From Lobosporangium transversale (taxonomy: Eukaryota; Mortierellomycota; Mortierellomycetes; Mortierellales; Mortierellaceae): a stretch of 64,000 nt of DNA. Every line of letters starts with the position of its first letter. The stretch's first letter is position 1. Location of the stretch: NCBI RefSeq assembly GCF_002105155.1, contig NW_019029008.1:1-64000 (forward strand), given 5' to 3'. A program made the translations under genes and the position numbers. Below, piece after piece: positions 49,603 through 60,292 of the stretch. The notes under the pieces were generated by a model. It saw only the letters and a program-made list of their open reading frames with translations. It searched no databases and was not told the DNA's origin.

Positions 49603-50010
49603 AAGGCTCCATCTACCATATTCCTGCTTACCTTCCTTATCTCATTACAAGCGTCTCTTGCTAATGTCCTTTGTACTGGGTAGCACGGGAATGGCAAAGC
49701 CGAAAATTCCTGCTTATTTTTGAGGAATATGGAAATTTCGGCCAAGTTTGGTACATCGGATACATTGGCGATAATCAAGTTACCATTTTGAGCACAAAGA
49801 CAAGCCGCTACCTCAGATTGCATGAAGATGCTTATCCCTTTGCCTATATAGTCGCTGGCAAGGGTTCATAGAAATAGAAGCTTAAGAAAAGCGAGGAAAG
49901 TAAAGGCCACTAGAGCTTTGTCTACCCGGAGCAGGTTGTATACAAGGAATGAGCTAGCAACCTCTCACCCTTCGAAAACCATCCTGTTCGTGTTTCTCTG
50001 ACGCCCTAGA
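49603..50010 (+). pseudogene. Decayed I66-like gene (copy 3)
   Basis: Aligns by eye with copy 2. The start context AGCAATGGCTCG of the family is AGCAAAGGCTCC here, so ATG has become AAG at 49603-49605. The signal peptide remains readable (KAPSTIFLLTFLISLQASLA), then a TAG interrupts the frame near 49679. Further on, in another frame, EYGNFGQVWYIGY, VTILSTKTSRYLRL and YIVAGKGS correspond to the middle of copy 2, followed by more stops before SFVYPEQV. Lost start, nonsense codons and at least one frameshift make it non-functional. Confidence 0.8.
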
Positions 50011-51576
50011 TGGATCTTTAGGCACGACGACTCATTAGAGACTTGAGAGGATTGATTATCCTGCATTCATGCGGCTCTGAGAGATCTCTCGCTTCCACTC
50101 CCAATTGATAAAACTGGGACTAAGGATCAAGGATCTGGGTTTTCTTCGTTGATAGTCTTTATTAATAAAAACGATAGCTCATTTCCAATGTCACTCTATA
50201 TAGGATCTGGAATGCCTTTTTTTACATTTGTTGTCTGGTTTCAATGCATCAATGCTTATATTATCCATATATTCCATGCCTATAATATTGAACGCTCCAA
50301 AAGCCCATATAGATAAATGCCGCCTATAATCATAATGGTTTACTCCTTTGCAAGGCCCAGCAAAATTGAGCAAATTTTTTTTCTTAATGCTATTTACGAT
50401 CTGTTATTCATTATGATTGATTTTCTAGATAAATACCTCCACCGAAGCTATCAATATTTGTGCGTATAAACAATGAGTCGTGGCACACGAAGGCATTGTA
50501 GCTATATTCGTAGTGTTAGCTCACCATTTTATACGCATGCAGCACCCTGTTGCTACATATCAGATAATAGGCGGTGAGTGCCGGCTCCAAGGGAGCCCAA
50601 CACAGAAACTCGCGTCCATGTCTCGACGATTGTGTTTTTGCTTGTCAGGATTGATACGATGTAGAGCTTGGATTATTAACCCAGCTGGACAATATTTAAG
50701 CATACTGCTCGAATCGCGAAGGACTGGATATCAAATTTCATCACCATTATTCTGGAGTGACTCGCTGATTATCCAGGCTTCGCATTTTTTGGTGGACTAT
50801 CTGTTGTCCATATAACATTGAACTGTGTTCAAATAGTATTCTCCAATGAAGGGTAACCTTACTCCAAATATGATATTTACTTATTACAACATTATATGTA
50901 TCTTCCTGGCGGTATTAAAGGGCGAAGGTAAGTGAGTGTTCTATCCATTATCAATAATTCTTTCTTGTAAGGGATATAGATGAATCCATAAGCCTGGTGT
51001 GTGCCGCGTCGTTAGGCTCAAGGGAGTTTTTTTTGATTGGCGACGGCATTTTACTTAAAAAGCACATTTGGGAAATAAAGCATCAATTGGCGATTGACGA
51101 ATAAACCAACTCATGGAGGTTTGGGTGGAAATATTTTAAAAAGATCAATATGAGTATTGCGTATGATATCAAATGACAATATAGAATTGTTGCATTGAAT
51201 CTTCACGGGCCCATGCGTCACAGTTGTCAAAAAAAAGCTAATTAAAACTTGGTGGTCTAAATAGAAGCAAAAGCAATATGTGAAGTAAAAAAAAAGACAA
51301 TCTCCCTCATGTCACGCTCCTCATCCTTTGTGATGATCGTCCTTACTCTAAAAGAAGACTCGTAAAAAAATTATGCCGAAGATATGCTTTTTTTGTTTTT
51401 TTTTTTTTTTTAGAACGCCGCTAATATCAGAAATATCATCATCTTGGGCATTATTTTCAACTTTCAGACATTACGTGTTCTCTATAACTATTTGATGAAC
51501 CATATATTCATATATTCTATTGTCGCTGAGTGTCGTTAATTTATTTTATTTTTAGTCTCCTATTTCCCTTTTAGCA
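50011..51576. other. Interval between I66-like relics 3 and 4
   Basis: GCGGCTCTGAGAGATCTC at about 50070 resembles the 3' flank of copy 2 (CAGCTCTGAGAGAAGC), and 50450-50507 repeats 46768-46825, so the duplicated unit extends beyond the coding region. A frame at 50480-50815 overlaps this but is not convincing. No intact gene. Confidence 0.5.
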
Positions 51577-52060
51577 ATGGCTCGCTCAGTTGCCTTCTTG
51601 ATTAGTCTTCTTGCCTTGTTGCAGACGACTTTTGCTGCTACCCTTAGTATGGGCCGTATCAAGCGAGGTGAACAAGTGATTAGTATAGAAAAGACAAATT
51701 CGGCATCACCTACCTTCTTGATCCATGGTGGTGATTTTTCGAAACAAGTCTGGCACATCCAGCAGATAGTGAATACGCCACTATCTCGAGCCCAGAGACA
51801 GGTCGTTACCTTGGGTTGTAGGGTGGGGCCTACCCTCAAGCCTTAATAGTCGCTGGTTATGCGGAACAGAAATGGGGATTTAGGGAGAGTGAAAGAGAGA
51901 AGGGCTCTTACAACTTGACCTACCCTAAGGAGCTTAGGGGTAGCGATTGGGTAATCAGTGTCTTACCCGTCTATGCCTTCCCACCTCGTATTGCTCTGCA
52001 ATTAGGACATGGACGTCAAAGCCTCACGACCCATTGGAAACTTGAGAAGGTGAAGAGTTT
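51577..52060 (+). pseudogene. Decayed I66-like gene (copy 4)
   Basis: ATG and signal peptide are intact (MARSVAFLISLLALLQTTFA). The frame then follows copy 2 through FLIHGGDFSKQVWHIQQ. A small deletion near 51771-51785 shifts the frame; in the shifted frame TISSPETGRYLGL is followed by a TAG at 51819-51821, and then AYPQALIVAGY, GSYNLTYPKEL, FPPRIALQLG and THWKLEKV. The family stop after KVE is also lost (GAATAG is GAAGAG). The similarity of the signal peptide to copy 2 suggests fairly recent duplication. A truncated signal-peptide protein could still be made. Confidence 0.82.
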
Positions 52061-53079
52061 GTTTCCCGTGATTCAGGAAGAATCCCGTAGTACTAAGCCG
52101 AGTGCCAATGCTCCTATTATATATAATATGTCTATGTTCCTTATTCATGCAAATGCAAATTCATGCATATTTAGATCAAGCGAATTGAATTGATTTGACT
52201 CTGCATGATTTTTCGAGTTTAGTTAAGCAATTGAGTTTTTTTTTTTTGTTACATCTGTCGTCAACAAAAGAATCTCAAATGCTCATACAAACAAAAACAA
52301 AATGTGACACCTCTCACTTCTGTCCATTTCATATACACAAAGCTTGCAGCATTAAAGAGAAAAAGGTGGTGATGGACTCTGGCGGATGGAATATCAGAAT
52401 AATTTGATATACTCTTTAGTATAAACAAGAAATTGTCGTTTTTTTTTTTTTTATCCTGCCCACATGGTATGTTCTCCGTGGCTGTTTGCGAATGGTCCAA
52501 GAAAGCGTGGGAGCTGCCTGAACAAACTGATCACTGCTTCACAAGGTCCTTTGTCTTAAAAAAAGAAAGGAATTATGCTCCCACGCGCACTACCACTGTC
52601 TGTGTTCTTTTAGGGCAATCAAAGCAAACTTTTCCCTTTCCCTATTAGGCATTGTTCATTCCTCATATTTATCTTGTGGTATATCGGTCGCATTGAGTAT
52701 CCGAATAATCATTTCTATTCAGATTTATACAGATTCGACCATCATCAGCGTCATATCGCCTGTTGGAGCATATAGACGCCATCTTGCATTCAAAGGGGGT
52801 TATTATACAGAAAATCATGATTTCTCCCAATGAAGAACAGTAAGCTCATTTGTAGAACGTTATCTTGGAGGAATAAAGGATATACATCGCTGTCATCAGG
52901 CTTTTTCAATACTTGAACAATAAAAAAAAGAGAAATAGCTGTTCATTCACGAGAGTACTGCCACCTCGGAGCTACCCCATGGATACTCTACTCAGATCAA
53001 TGTAGCACCATAGAGAAACAAATGTGAGGCGAAAAATGTCCATGCTAAATACCAACTTGTTCATTTTTATTGACTCATA
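52061..53079. other. Interval between the I66-like array and the Atg22 gene
   Basis: AT-rich, with T tracts near 52232 and 52440. No supported gene. Confidence 0.5.
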
Positions 53080-54835
53080 TCACAACTTGTTATCCTTCTT
53101 CTCCCTTGCAAACCATCGAGCTTGATCCCTTCCACGCTTGACATCTACTTTAATTATTACGAACGCCCCAAGGATGAGCAGGGCTAGTGGGAACCAAAAC
53201 GCTTTGCGATAATCACGGGTTGCAGTATAGATCCCGCCTGTGGCCAACGGTCCGATCCTTGTCATGTGTAAATGGGAGACAAAAGGAGGAGTTGAACGTA
53301 AGAATAAGAAATAAGCTATGAGACAAAGCGATAAATAAATGAAGTAGTGAAGAGCTTACCATGATGATCCTCTGTCTGCCAAAAGATACAAAGAAAACCA
53401 TTCGTTCTCATCTCCCTCTGGACACAGCTCTGACAACATGGCCCGAGTAGATGCGTAAAATGTACCAACGATCAATCCTGTATAGACATAACAAAACCAT
53501 CCTTCTCCTTTGTGTCGCAGGCCGAGGTTATCAGTGAGGTAAGGGACGATGGCCAGATAGCATAGGAATACCACATAAAACCCCACCGTCATCAGGATCA
53601 TAGTTCGAGTTGTTAGGGACCATGCTTTGCGGACCCACATTAAGATATAAATTCCGACAGTAGCGGTCAAGGCCTGTACCACTGCTATAATAAGCGAGTC
53701 CGTGTGAGTGAATCCTAATTCTCGGTACAGTATGATCATTAAAACCGAAGGAATTGTGCTGATTCCATCTGAGAGGATGAACCATGCAAACATGAACTTG
53801 AAGATCTCAGGCAATTTGCGGAATGCGCGTAGAGTATTATATGCTGATTGTTATGGTTAATATTATTAACATTAGTACTTTTTGATGCTGCCCCCAAGTC
53901 AATTAAAGGAAACGGATGATCTCTATAAATATAAAAAACATACTCTTTTTCCATGAATACAGCACCCAGTTTGTTCCCTTGGGCAGAGGCTCATTCGGCC
54001 TTGGATCCAACCATGGGGCGATAGCCAGCATTCCTACGAGCCACAGAAGACCCGTAAACGCAATGGCAATTGCCAGACTAAGAGTAGTTTGCCCCATGCT
54101 CTGTGATATACCAATACAGATAAGGTTTGTGAGGACTAGCCCCCAAGCGGTAGCTATATTTGTATATGAAGCCATATCATTTATCTTTTGCTCCTCAATT
54201 TTGTATGCTACTTGAGAGGTTTCTGCAGCCAAAACATCTGGATGAGCTCGGCCGTAAAGGGGTAAAAATGAGTAAGAGAAAACGCCACAGACATTGAACA
54301 GTGTCCAACCCAGAGGAGTCAAGATTGTGGCAACCCAGAGAAGTGAAGGCTGCTGGAGGACGAAAAACCCAAAAGAATTGACGCAGCCAAGAACTGAAAA
54401 AACTATCATTAACGTTTTCCTGTAAGCTAAAGTATATGATAAATATTAGTAATAGTGATAAAGCAGGATAAAAAAAAAAAGGGACGAACAGGTTGTTACT
54501 GCTACTGTTACTACTGTAATTGCTGGTGGTTACGAGCATGATGCAAACTTACAGCCGTAATCAGCGACAGCTGAAATGGAAAGCGAGACAACGAAACATA
54601 GGACGGAAGACAGTGACGATATATAGAGTGAGATTGTACCAGGCTCCAGATAATGACCAAATACCGACGTTACACATTTGAACCCTGGGACTGTCGTGTC
54701 ACAAGGAATGGAATGATCATGCGCTTCCACCCCAATCTTGGAGGCTGTGTCTTGGATCAACAGAGGGATCAATGTTATCCCCGCAACGTAGCCGTACCCA
54801 CAATGCCTATCGGTTTATCAATTTCATATTTACAA

Positions 54836-54866
<31 letters not shown>

Positions 54867-55263
54867 AGTAGAAGATATGAGCGGAAGGGAGATTAGCCTA
54901 TGTTTGTGTTCGTACACTGGCCACCAATAACTGCTGTGTTTGTAATGTAAGGAAGATGCAGAGTGTACCTACGTGCCACTTTGAATGTACTACAAACAAT
55001 GCCAGAGGAAAAAAAAAAAAAAAAAAAGAAACACAGACATGGTCAGTGCACAAAGTCTTTTTTATTTTTATTTTTTATTTTTTATTTTCTTTTTTTTATA
55101 ATAACTTTTTCTTTACCCAGGCCCAGAGTTCTGATTTTTTAAGTGCTTTCAGAGGGTGCTGATAGCTATGACTATGCTTTTGCTTTTCTTCATAGTTCAT
55201 ATTTAGATCAGCCACTTGCTCCATCGACGAAATGTCGCTGGTACGAGTAGTCACTTGATGCAT
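53080..55263 (-). CDS. ATG22: Atg22-like vacuolar amino acid effluxer (MFS)
   Basis: Multi-exon gene read from MHQVTTRTSDIS (ATG 55263) through LKALKKSELWAW, a likely 20-base exon (YIQSGT) near 55000-54981, then THCGYGYVAGITLIPLLIQ and further exons ending with EKKDNKL at 53080. About eleven hydrophobic helices are visible. Typical Atg22 features are the ELWAWY-x-GYVA start, a long hydrophilic loop carrying conserved cysteines (IPCDTTVPGFKC), SVADYG-like SAVADYG, FxPLY-like SFLPLYGRAHP, and RAMLSELCPEGDENEWFSLY near the end. Atg22 exports amino acids from the vacuole after autophagic breakdown. Splice phases agree at the joins I checked (SAVADYG-SYRKT, SWKK-TYNT, RGSSW-IGPL). The micro-exon is inferred from phase and motif, not proven. 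Confidence 0.85.
54840..54866. repeat. T27 tract inside an Atg22 intron
   Basis: Uninterrupted T run on the + strand (A run on the coding strand) between the micro-exon and the next exon. Confidence 0.9.
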
Positions 55264-55745
55264 TAAGGTTAGCAAATGAGGTTGAAGATCAGTTGGTTGT
55301 AACTACTAGAGTGTGGGAACCTTATAAAATGATGAGAGGAGCAATGTGGAGATGGCAAAGAAGGAGGAATGTATGGAGCAATAAAAAAAAAAAAAAAAAA
55401 AGTAAAGGCGGAAGGAAAGAAAGAGAAAGAGGAATAAGAAAGAGGGATAAGAAACAAGGATAAGAAACAGGGAGAGGGATAGGGAATGGAATTGTATAGG
55501 AAAAGTAAAAAAATAAGGTTTACTCAGCCTTCTTTCATGCAAGTACGTGTAAGACTGCAATCGAGATAACGATAATATATACTGTATCACTTTACCGCCG
55601 TTTCTCTTCATCAATTTTTGTTGTTTGTAAAAGTCTCTCTCTCCTGGTATTTCTGGACAATTGTGCATCTCATCCCTTGATCGCCAGAAGGCCCTTTTTT
55701 TCTTTTACAACTATTTTTAAGTACACAGCATGACTAGGACCCTTG
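55264..55745. other. Atg22 promoter region, up to the transposon
   Basis: Purine-rich on + (A/G blocks at 55376-55500) so C/T-rich on the Atg22 coding strand, consistent with a leader or promoter. No gene supported. Confidence 0.5.
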
Positions 55746-55747
55746 TA

Positions 55748-55877
55748 CAGTCGAATCTGATTTTTATAGGCGTTTTCTTAAGAAAAACGTCTATAAATTT
55801 GATTAAATTGACCTCCCTAAATGTTTTATTCTAAAATGACGTTTGAAAAGTCACACATATATATTTCTCACATGACA
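55748..55877 (+). repeat. Left terminal inverted repeat of the transposon
   Basis: About 130 bases; begins CAGTCGAATC and ends around CTCACATGACA. Pairs with 57993-58122. Confidence 0.92.
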
Positions 55878-55937
55878 TGTGATGAGAAACAAAAATTTTT
55901 ATTTTTTTTACTCATTGCTGCTTATAACAAAAAAAAA

Positions 55938-57785
55938 CTACTCATTGCTGCTTCTCGACGTGTAAGTATCCACTTCATCCCTGCAGCTTGCACAAGTACG
56001 CACCAAGTCCTTCACTATCTTTCGGATCTTCCGTTTCTTTGCAGAGCCTTGACTAGTCTTCTGTCTGATGTGTTTAAGGCCTTCATGACTGAGTACTTCG
56101 TGATCTCCTGCTAAACGCTTCAATATTTGAAAGGTTACATCCATATCCATATCGGCAAGCGGTGAGCTTTCAGCTTCAGCAGGGCTGGAAGTAGCACTAC
56201 TAGGTTCTGCTACGTATTCGCTGCTTGTCCTATCTCCCACGGTCCTCTCCTGTTGCAGGGCTTCTTCAACTAGCTCTTGCTCATCCTTTTTCTGTACTAC
56301 TTCGAAATGCCAGCCTTTGGTCATAGAGACCTCAGCGATCAACTGCTGGAAGTATGCTCTCTCTTGATTTTTGTATCGGTTATGTCGAATAAGCGGCCGC
56401 ATTTCTTCATCGACTGCCGGCCTTTGACAACGGAGCCGCTCACGCATTTCAGTCGGAAGGATTGGCGTTTTGGCAAAACAGTTTCGAAGCGTATGTGGCT
56501 TGATGTGACTCCATGCCTCAGGGATCAGTGCCCATGCTTCGCCGTTAGAAATAGATTTTTTGTTGCCAAAATTCAACGAGATACGACTCCGCGTCAGCGC
56601 ACAACGACATCGACATGCGCGTTCCAGAGGAAGGGATCCCTTGGAGGCATATCCGAATACAGCGACTACCAAAAAACTCGACTCCAGTAACTCAGCCTCT
56701 CGATGCTGGGGTGATAAGCGTATTCAAGCGGACGTTCTTGGAATTGCTTACTTCCGAAACAAGGAGAAGAAGTGTGGGTTGCGAGAGCTCATCATCAAAC
56801 TTTTGCAACCACTTGATGAATATACATCGATTCATCCATCCTGAATCCGCTTTCTCCATAGTCATTTTCAATGCCTTATCTTGTTCGACTTGTCTCGCGA
56901 AGTGTTTGGCTAACGAATATCAAACAAATGCAATTGTCACGAAAGGAAATAAGAAAAAATAACAGCTAACATGGACTATTACATTCAATGTATTACCGAT
57001 GACTAATGGCTTTAATGAAGTCATTGTATTGGCCATAGAGAGAGAAGTGCCAGAGGCATTGATGCAAAATAAGATAGACACCTTGCATTCTCTGAGAGCT
57101 TTGGCACCAGTTTTGGAGGTTGGTATCGTGTAGGATTTGGAATCCAGCTCTTTCAAATAGAACCCTGTTTCATCGCAATTAAATATATTATCGGGGGTGT
57201 ACTCAGCGCAGATCTGGCGAATTTTTTCGAGCTCAGGTTCAATTGCGTCCAAGTCAACCGAAGCTGCTTCTCCATGAAGTTGACAATATGAAATACGATG
57301 GCGCTTCTTAAAAGTATCGAACCAATAAGCCGAAAATGATGGCTGTGCTTCAGATAGTGTATTTCCTGATTCATCTTGAAGATCACAGAGAACCGTGTAT
57401 GTTACATTGGCTGCGTGTTTGAGCATCCTGCCGTTGATATACCGACTTTTCTTTCGTTGTCGCTGTATCCAGTAGTAGAGGACTTCCTCGAGAACCACGT
57501 TTTTTTCGCTCAACGATATAATGTGAGCCCGGGGGGTATACCTCGGCTGCAGCTCGAATTTTGTTTTCATTATGAAGTAATCGCTGAAAGCTACTTTTTG
57601 GAACGTATAACTCCTATTAAGCATCCGAAAGATTTAGGAGAAAGCTTGACTGGGAGGCAGTCTTTCCGCTGTTCAAGGTAATGATAAATATCCAATAGTT
57701 CAACTTGTTTTTCAAGGGAGTATGAGACCCTAGACATCGGGATCTCAAACTGTTTGGGGTTTGGGAGCAAAATAACAGCGGACAT
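55938..57785 (-). pseudogene. Broken DDE transposase with inverted middle segment
   Basis: On the minus strand, 57785-56985 encodes the N-terminal HTH region (MSRVSYSLEKQVELLDIYHY), a CENPB-type helix region, and the first catalytic block IFNCDETGFYLKE with LKPLVIG. There is a frameshift near 57620. On the minus strand, 56575-55938 encodes the C-terminal part (GEAWALIPEAW, KPHTLRNCF, then a charged tail). Between them, at about 56590-56940, the conserved block with DSASAHND, RIQRLPKNSTPV, TQPLDAGVISVFKR and FLELLTSE is on the plus strand. The order and orientation show that this segment has been inverted; it contains the second and third catalytic Asp. The stretch between LKPLVIG and the DSASAH block (roughly 50 residues in relatives) appears lost. 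Confidence 0.85.
56590..56940 (+). pseudogene. Inverted transposase fragment
   Basis: The TQPLDAGVISVFKR block and its flanks read on +, opposite to the rest of the transposase. Breakpoints are approximate, inside 56575-56595 and 56940-56990. Confidence 0.8.
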
Positions 57786-57992
57786 GTCATTTTTTCGGGC
57801 ACTCTTTAGAAGCTCACTATACCTCTGTTCATGAGTGCGGTCGAGCTCTTCCAGCTCGCGCTTTGTATATTTTTTATCATACTTAGTGGGGAGGAGAAGG
57901 AGTTTTTTATTGTTTGCATCGTTTTAATTGAACTGTGGTGATGACTGTAAAAAGATGTACTTTTTTGATTGTAAAGGCTAACAAAAAAAGTG

Positions 57993-58122
57993 TGTCATGT
58001 GAGAAATATATATGTGTGGCTTTCCAAACGTCATTTTAGAATAAAACATTTAGGGAGGTCAATTTAATCAAATTTATAGGCGTTTTTCTTAAGAAAACGC
58101 CTATAAAAATCAGATTCGACTG
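57993..58122 (-). repeat. Right terminal inverted repeat of the transposon
   Basis: Reverse complement of 55748-55877 with about five differences, for example GGCGTTTTC-type versus CGTCTATAA positions. High identity suggests recent insertion. Confidence 0.92.
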
Positions 58123-58132
58123 TACATTGGAT

Positions 58133-58225
58133 TATTTTAGTATTTTGGCAATTGCCATCTGGTGGGTTTGATCTTAATCTGACATCCTGACTGTGACGTT
58201 TCCCTGAAACCTTGCACTATTTTAG
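58133..58225 (-). pseudogene. Duplicated fragment of the last ferredoxin exon
   Basis: On the minus strand this encodes RETSQSGCQIKIKPTRWQLPKY and a stop, a diverged copy of the true exon end RETSRLGCQIKIKPELDG... at about 58330-58242. Both share GATCTTAATCTGACA and TATTTTAGTA blocks. It lies between the true gene end and the transposon. Confidence 0.75.
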
Positions 58226-58241
58226 TACTATGGTCACTATT

Positions 58242-58427
58242 TTAGTACTGTGGCAATTTCACAATCATGCCATCCAATTCAGGTTTGATCTTAATCTGAC
58301 ACCCTAGCCGAGATGTTTCTCTACGACCCACCGCATACTCTAGCATATCCTCCTCTGCATCTGTTACTACTGGTAGTCTTGCGCTGAATGGTGGCTCGAT
58401 ATACACGTGACAAGTTGCACACTCTAT

Positions 58428-58458
<31 letters not shown>

Positions 58459-60025
58459 GGTCGCCACCGAACGCATTCAGAAAATATTAGCTGCAATGTT
58501 CAAGGTCAAAAATAACATAAATGGGGATTTTTTTTTTGCTTTTCTTTTACTTACCAAGTTGGCCTCCACATGTACATTCAAGTGCCTGATAAATATCATG
58601 GCGGCTAGGATCCTTGTCCTTAACAATGTCCAGAATACTCTCACCAACTTTAGCATTGATCTCTGTTCGGACTTTTTGGAATGACTCAAAGATAACCTTG
58701 ATTCTTTGACCTTCTTCGGTCGTGGATGTTGGTGCTGTTACTGTTGATTTGCTTGACTTCTCTGAATCGACGGATAAGGCTGTACGTTGCTCCTTTAGAC
58801 CATCATCCTCATACAAATCCTCTCCTGGTAGAGAGAATAGAGATTGAGGCTGTTGTTGTCCCTGATTTTGATTCCGGGCAGTTAGCCCTTGTTTTTGTTG
58901 TTTCCGCATTTCCAACCAGTGTTCATAAAACTTGATTTGTTCTTCTTTAGTCATACCCATCCTTCCTCTCCATTTTTCAATCATGATAGGCGCCCTTTCT
59001 TTCAGTCTCTGCTCCCTTACATCTGCCGCAATACCCCCGTTCGCCAACGCATCAAACAAGATCTGCTGAGCATCCGTTGAATCTTGTTCAGACACATATC
59101 CATGCCAATCCCCTAAGGGATACATGATAGTGTTAGGGGCCCACTTATGTCCTCCAATATGACTGACTCCATACACTTTAATTGAATTCTGCAACCCAGT
59201 TGCTTGAACCATATCCTTCAAAATCCGATAAAGCTCGCCGCCTTGTTCACCACATCGACAGTCTCGTGCTCCATGAACACAGACCAGAACTGCACTCGGT
59301 TCTGGAACCAACTCGATCTGTACCAGCTCGCCACTCCCAGGTACCAATTCCATTGTAATGTTGTTACTATCGTGGTGATCGGTAGAGTCAGCGATTGCTT
59401 TCTGTATTGCTGGACGTAAAGTTCCTACAGGATATTGTTGTAAATAACGAGCCAAATCCTTAAAAGCCTCATATCGGATCGCTTTGAACTTTATATTATC
59501 TGGGAATAAAATCAGATCGTGCCTTGGACCCTTTGTTGGAAGTAGGTTTGCTTCATCTTTTACAGCATCTGATGGTTCATCCACAAAGTTGACTTTGACT
59601 TCTTGATCACGAACAACAGTCATTAATAGATTGTGATATGGATCGGCGAGCTCAGGTTTTTTGGTCCATTTTGAACCAGGGAGACCCGTGCAGATTACAA
59701 GATGACGATTATAAGCAGGCATTGAGCCCTGAATCATTTCCGTTTCCTCTTTAACTTTAGTGGACATGAAGCGACGAAGATTGGAATATGTAAGCCATTG
59801 TTGGACAGTAGGACTGCCACGGTAGGTATTATGGTGATAAGAGGCACGGGATAAAAATAATGAGAGAGAAGTCCTAGTTGTGGTGGAAAGCGTGGAACGG
59901 AGTGTACTCATTCGACAACATTGTGTGATGGTGAGAATAGAAGATCTGGATCGGACATTGTTGCATGGGATCACAAGAGTCCTCTCAAGTTTCGCTTTAG
60001 TCGCTATCCGGAATGCAGTCGACAT
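58242..60025 (-). CDS. Apd1/Aim32-like protein fused to adrenodoxin-type [2Fe-2S] ferredoxin
   Basis: Two exons: 60025-58555 and 58423-58242. Residues 1-80 are Arg/Ser/Thr-rich without acidic residues at the start, like a mitochondrial presequence. Residues 95-330 are a sucrase/ferredoxin-like (Apd1/Aim32) thioredoxin-fold domain, with CVHGARDCRCGEQGG and VSHIGGHKWAPN; in this family two Cys and two His bind a [2Fe-2S] cluster. A low-complexity linker follows (about 390-450). The last 105 residues form a second cluster domain: FESFQKVRTEINAKVGESILDI, then C-x5-C-x2-C (CGGQLECATC) and a fourth Cys 36 residues later in SRLGCQIKI, the exact adrenodoxin spacing. The fourth ligand and the CATC half lie in exon 2, and the phase-1 join restores the motif. 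The joined frame is about 550 residues. A mitochondrial redox role with internal electron transfer is inferred. Start: ATG 60025. Confidence 0.88.
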
Positions 60026-60292
60026 TTGTAATGACGTGAATGAATGAGGGATTGTAATTCTGCTTGATGGTGACAAGATCAAGTAAATGAATCATGAATA
60101 ACAGTAACAGAATTAGCTGACTGGCTGGAACGGAGATTGCTTTTCCGAAAGCGTGAACTGTAAATTCTAAGGCACTGTTTTTCCGCCTTTGTTTTCTTCG
60201 ATGGCAATGGCAATTGTGTTTTTATTTCCTTTTTCAGTGTTATTTACATCAGGAGCTTTTTTTAAATGATACACAAGAAGATTTTTTTTTTA

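Larger units (their letters stand above)
55746..58124 (-). mobile_element. Pogo/Tigger-like DNA transposon with TA target duplication
   Basis: The element starts CAGTCGAATCTGATTT at 55748 and ends in its exact complement at 58122, with TA on both sides (55746-55747 and 58123-58124). This fits Tc1/mariner insertion. Terminal inverted repeats are about 130 bases (55748-55877 and 57993-58122) with only a few mismatches. Inside are pieces of a DDE transposase of the pogo/Tigger/Fot class. A nested shorter palindrome (GCGTTTTCTTAAGAAAAACG) lies in each end. Length of about 2.4 kb is normal for a full element, but the transposase is broken, so this copy is not autonomous. It sits about 120 bases beyond the 3' end of the ferredoxin-fusion gene. 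Confidence 0.92.

Noticed and set aside
50480-50815. Frame of 111 codons with a hydrophobic start and GxYQI-like motif
   Set aside because: Only faint resemblance to the I66-like family; it overlaps the duplicated non-coding segment and lacks a proper signal peptide.
56560-56962. Separate plus-strand gene inside the transposon
   Set aside because: It contains only the central transposase block that the minus-strand reading lacks, so inversion is the simpler explanation.
58388-58684. Plus-strand frame opposite the ferredoxin exons
   Set aside because: Antisense of the ferredoxin coding sequence and of the T-rich intron tract.
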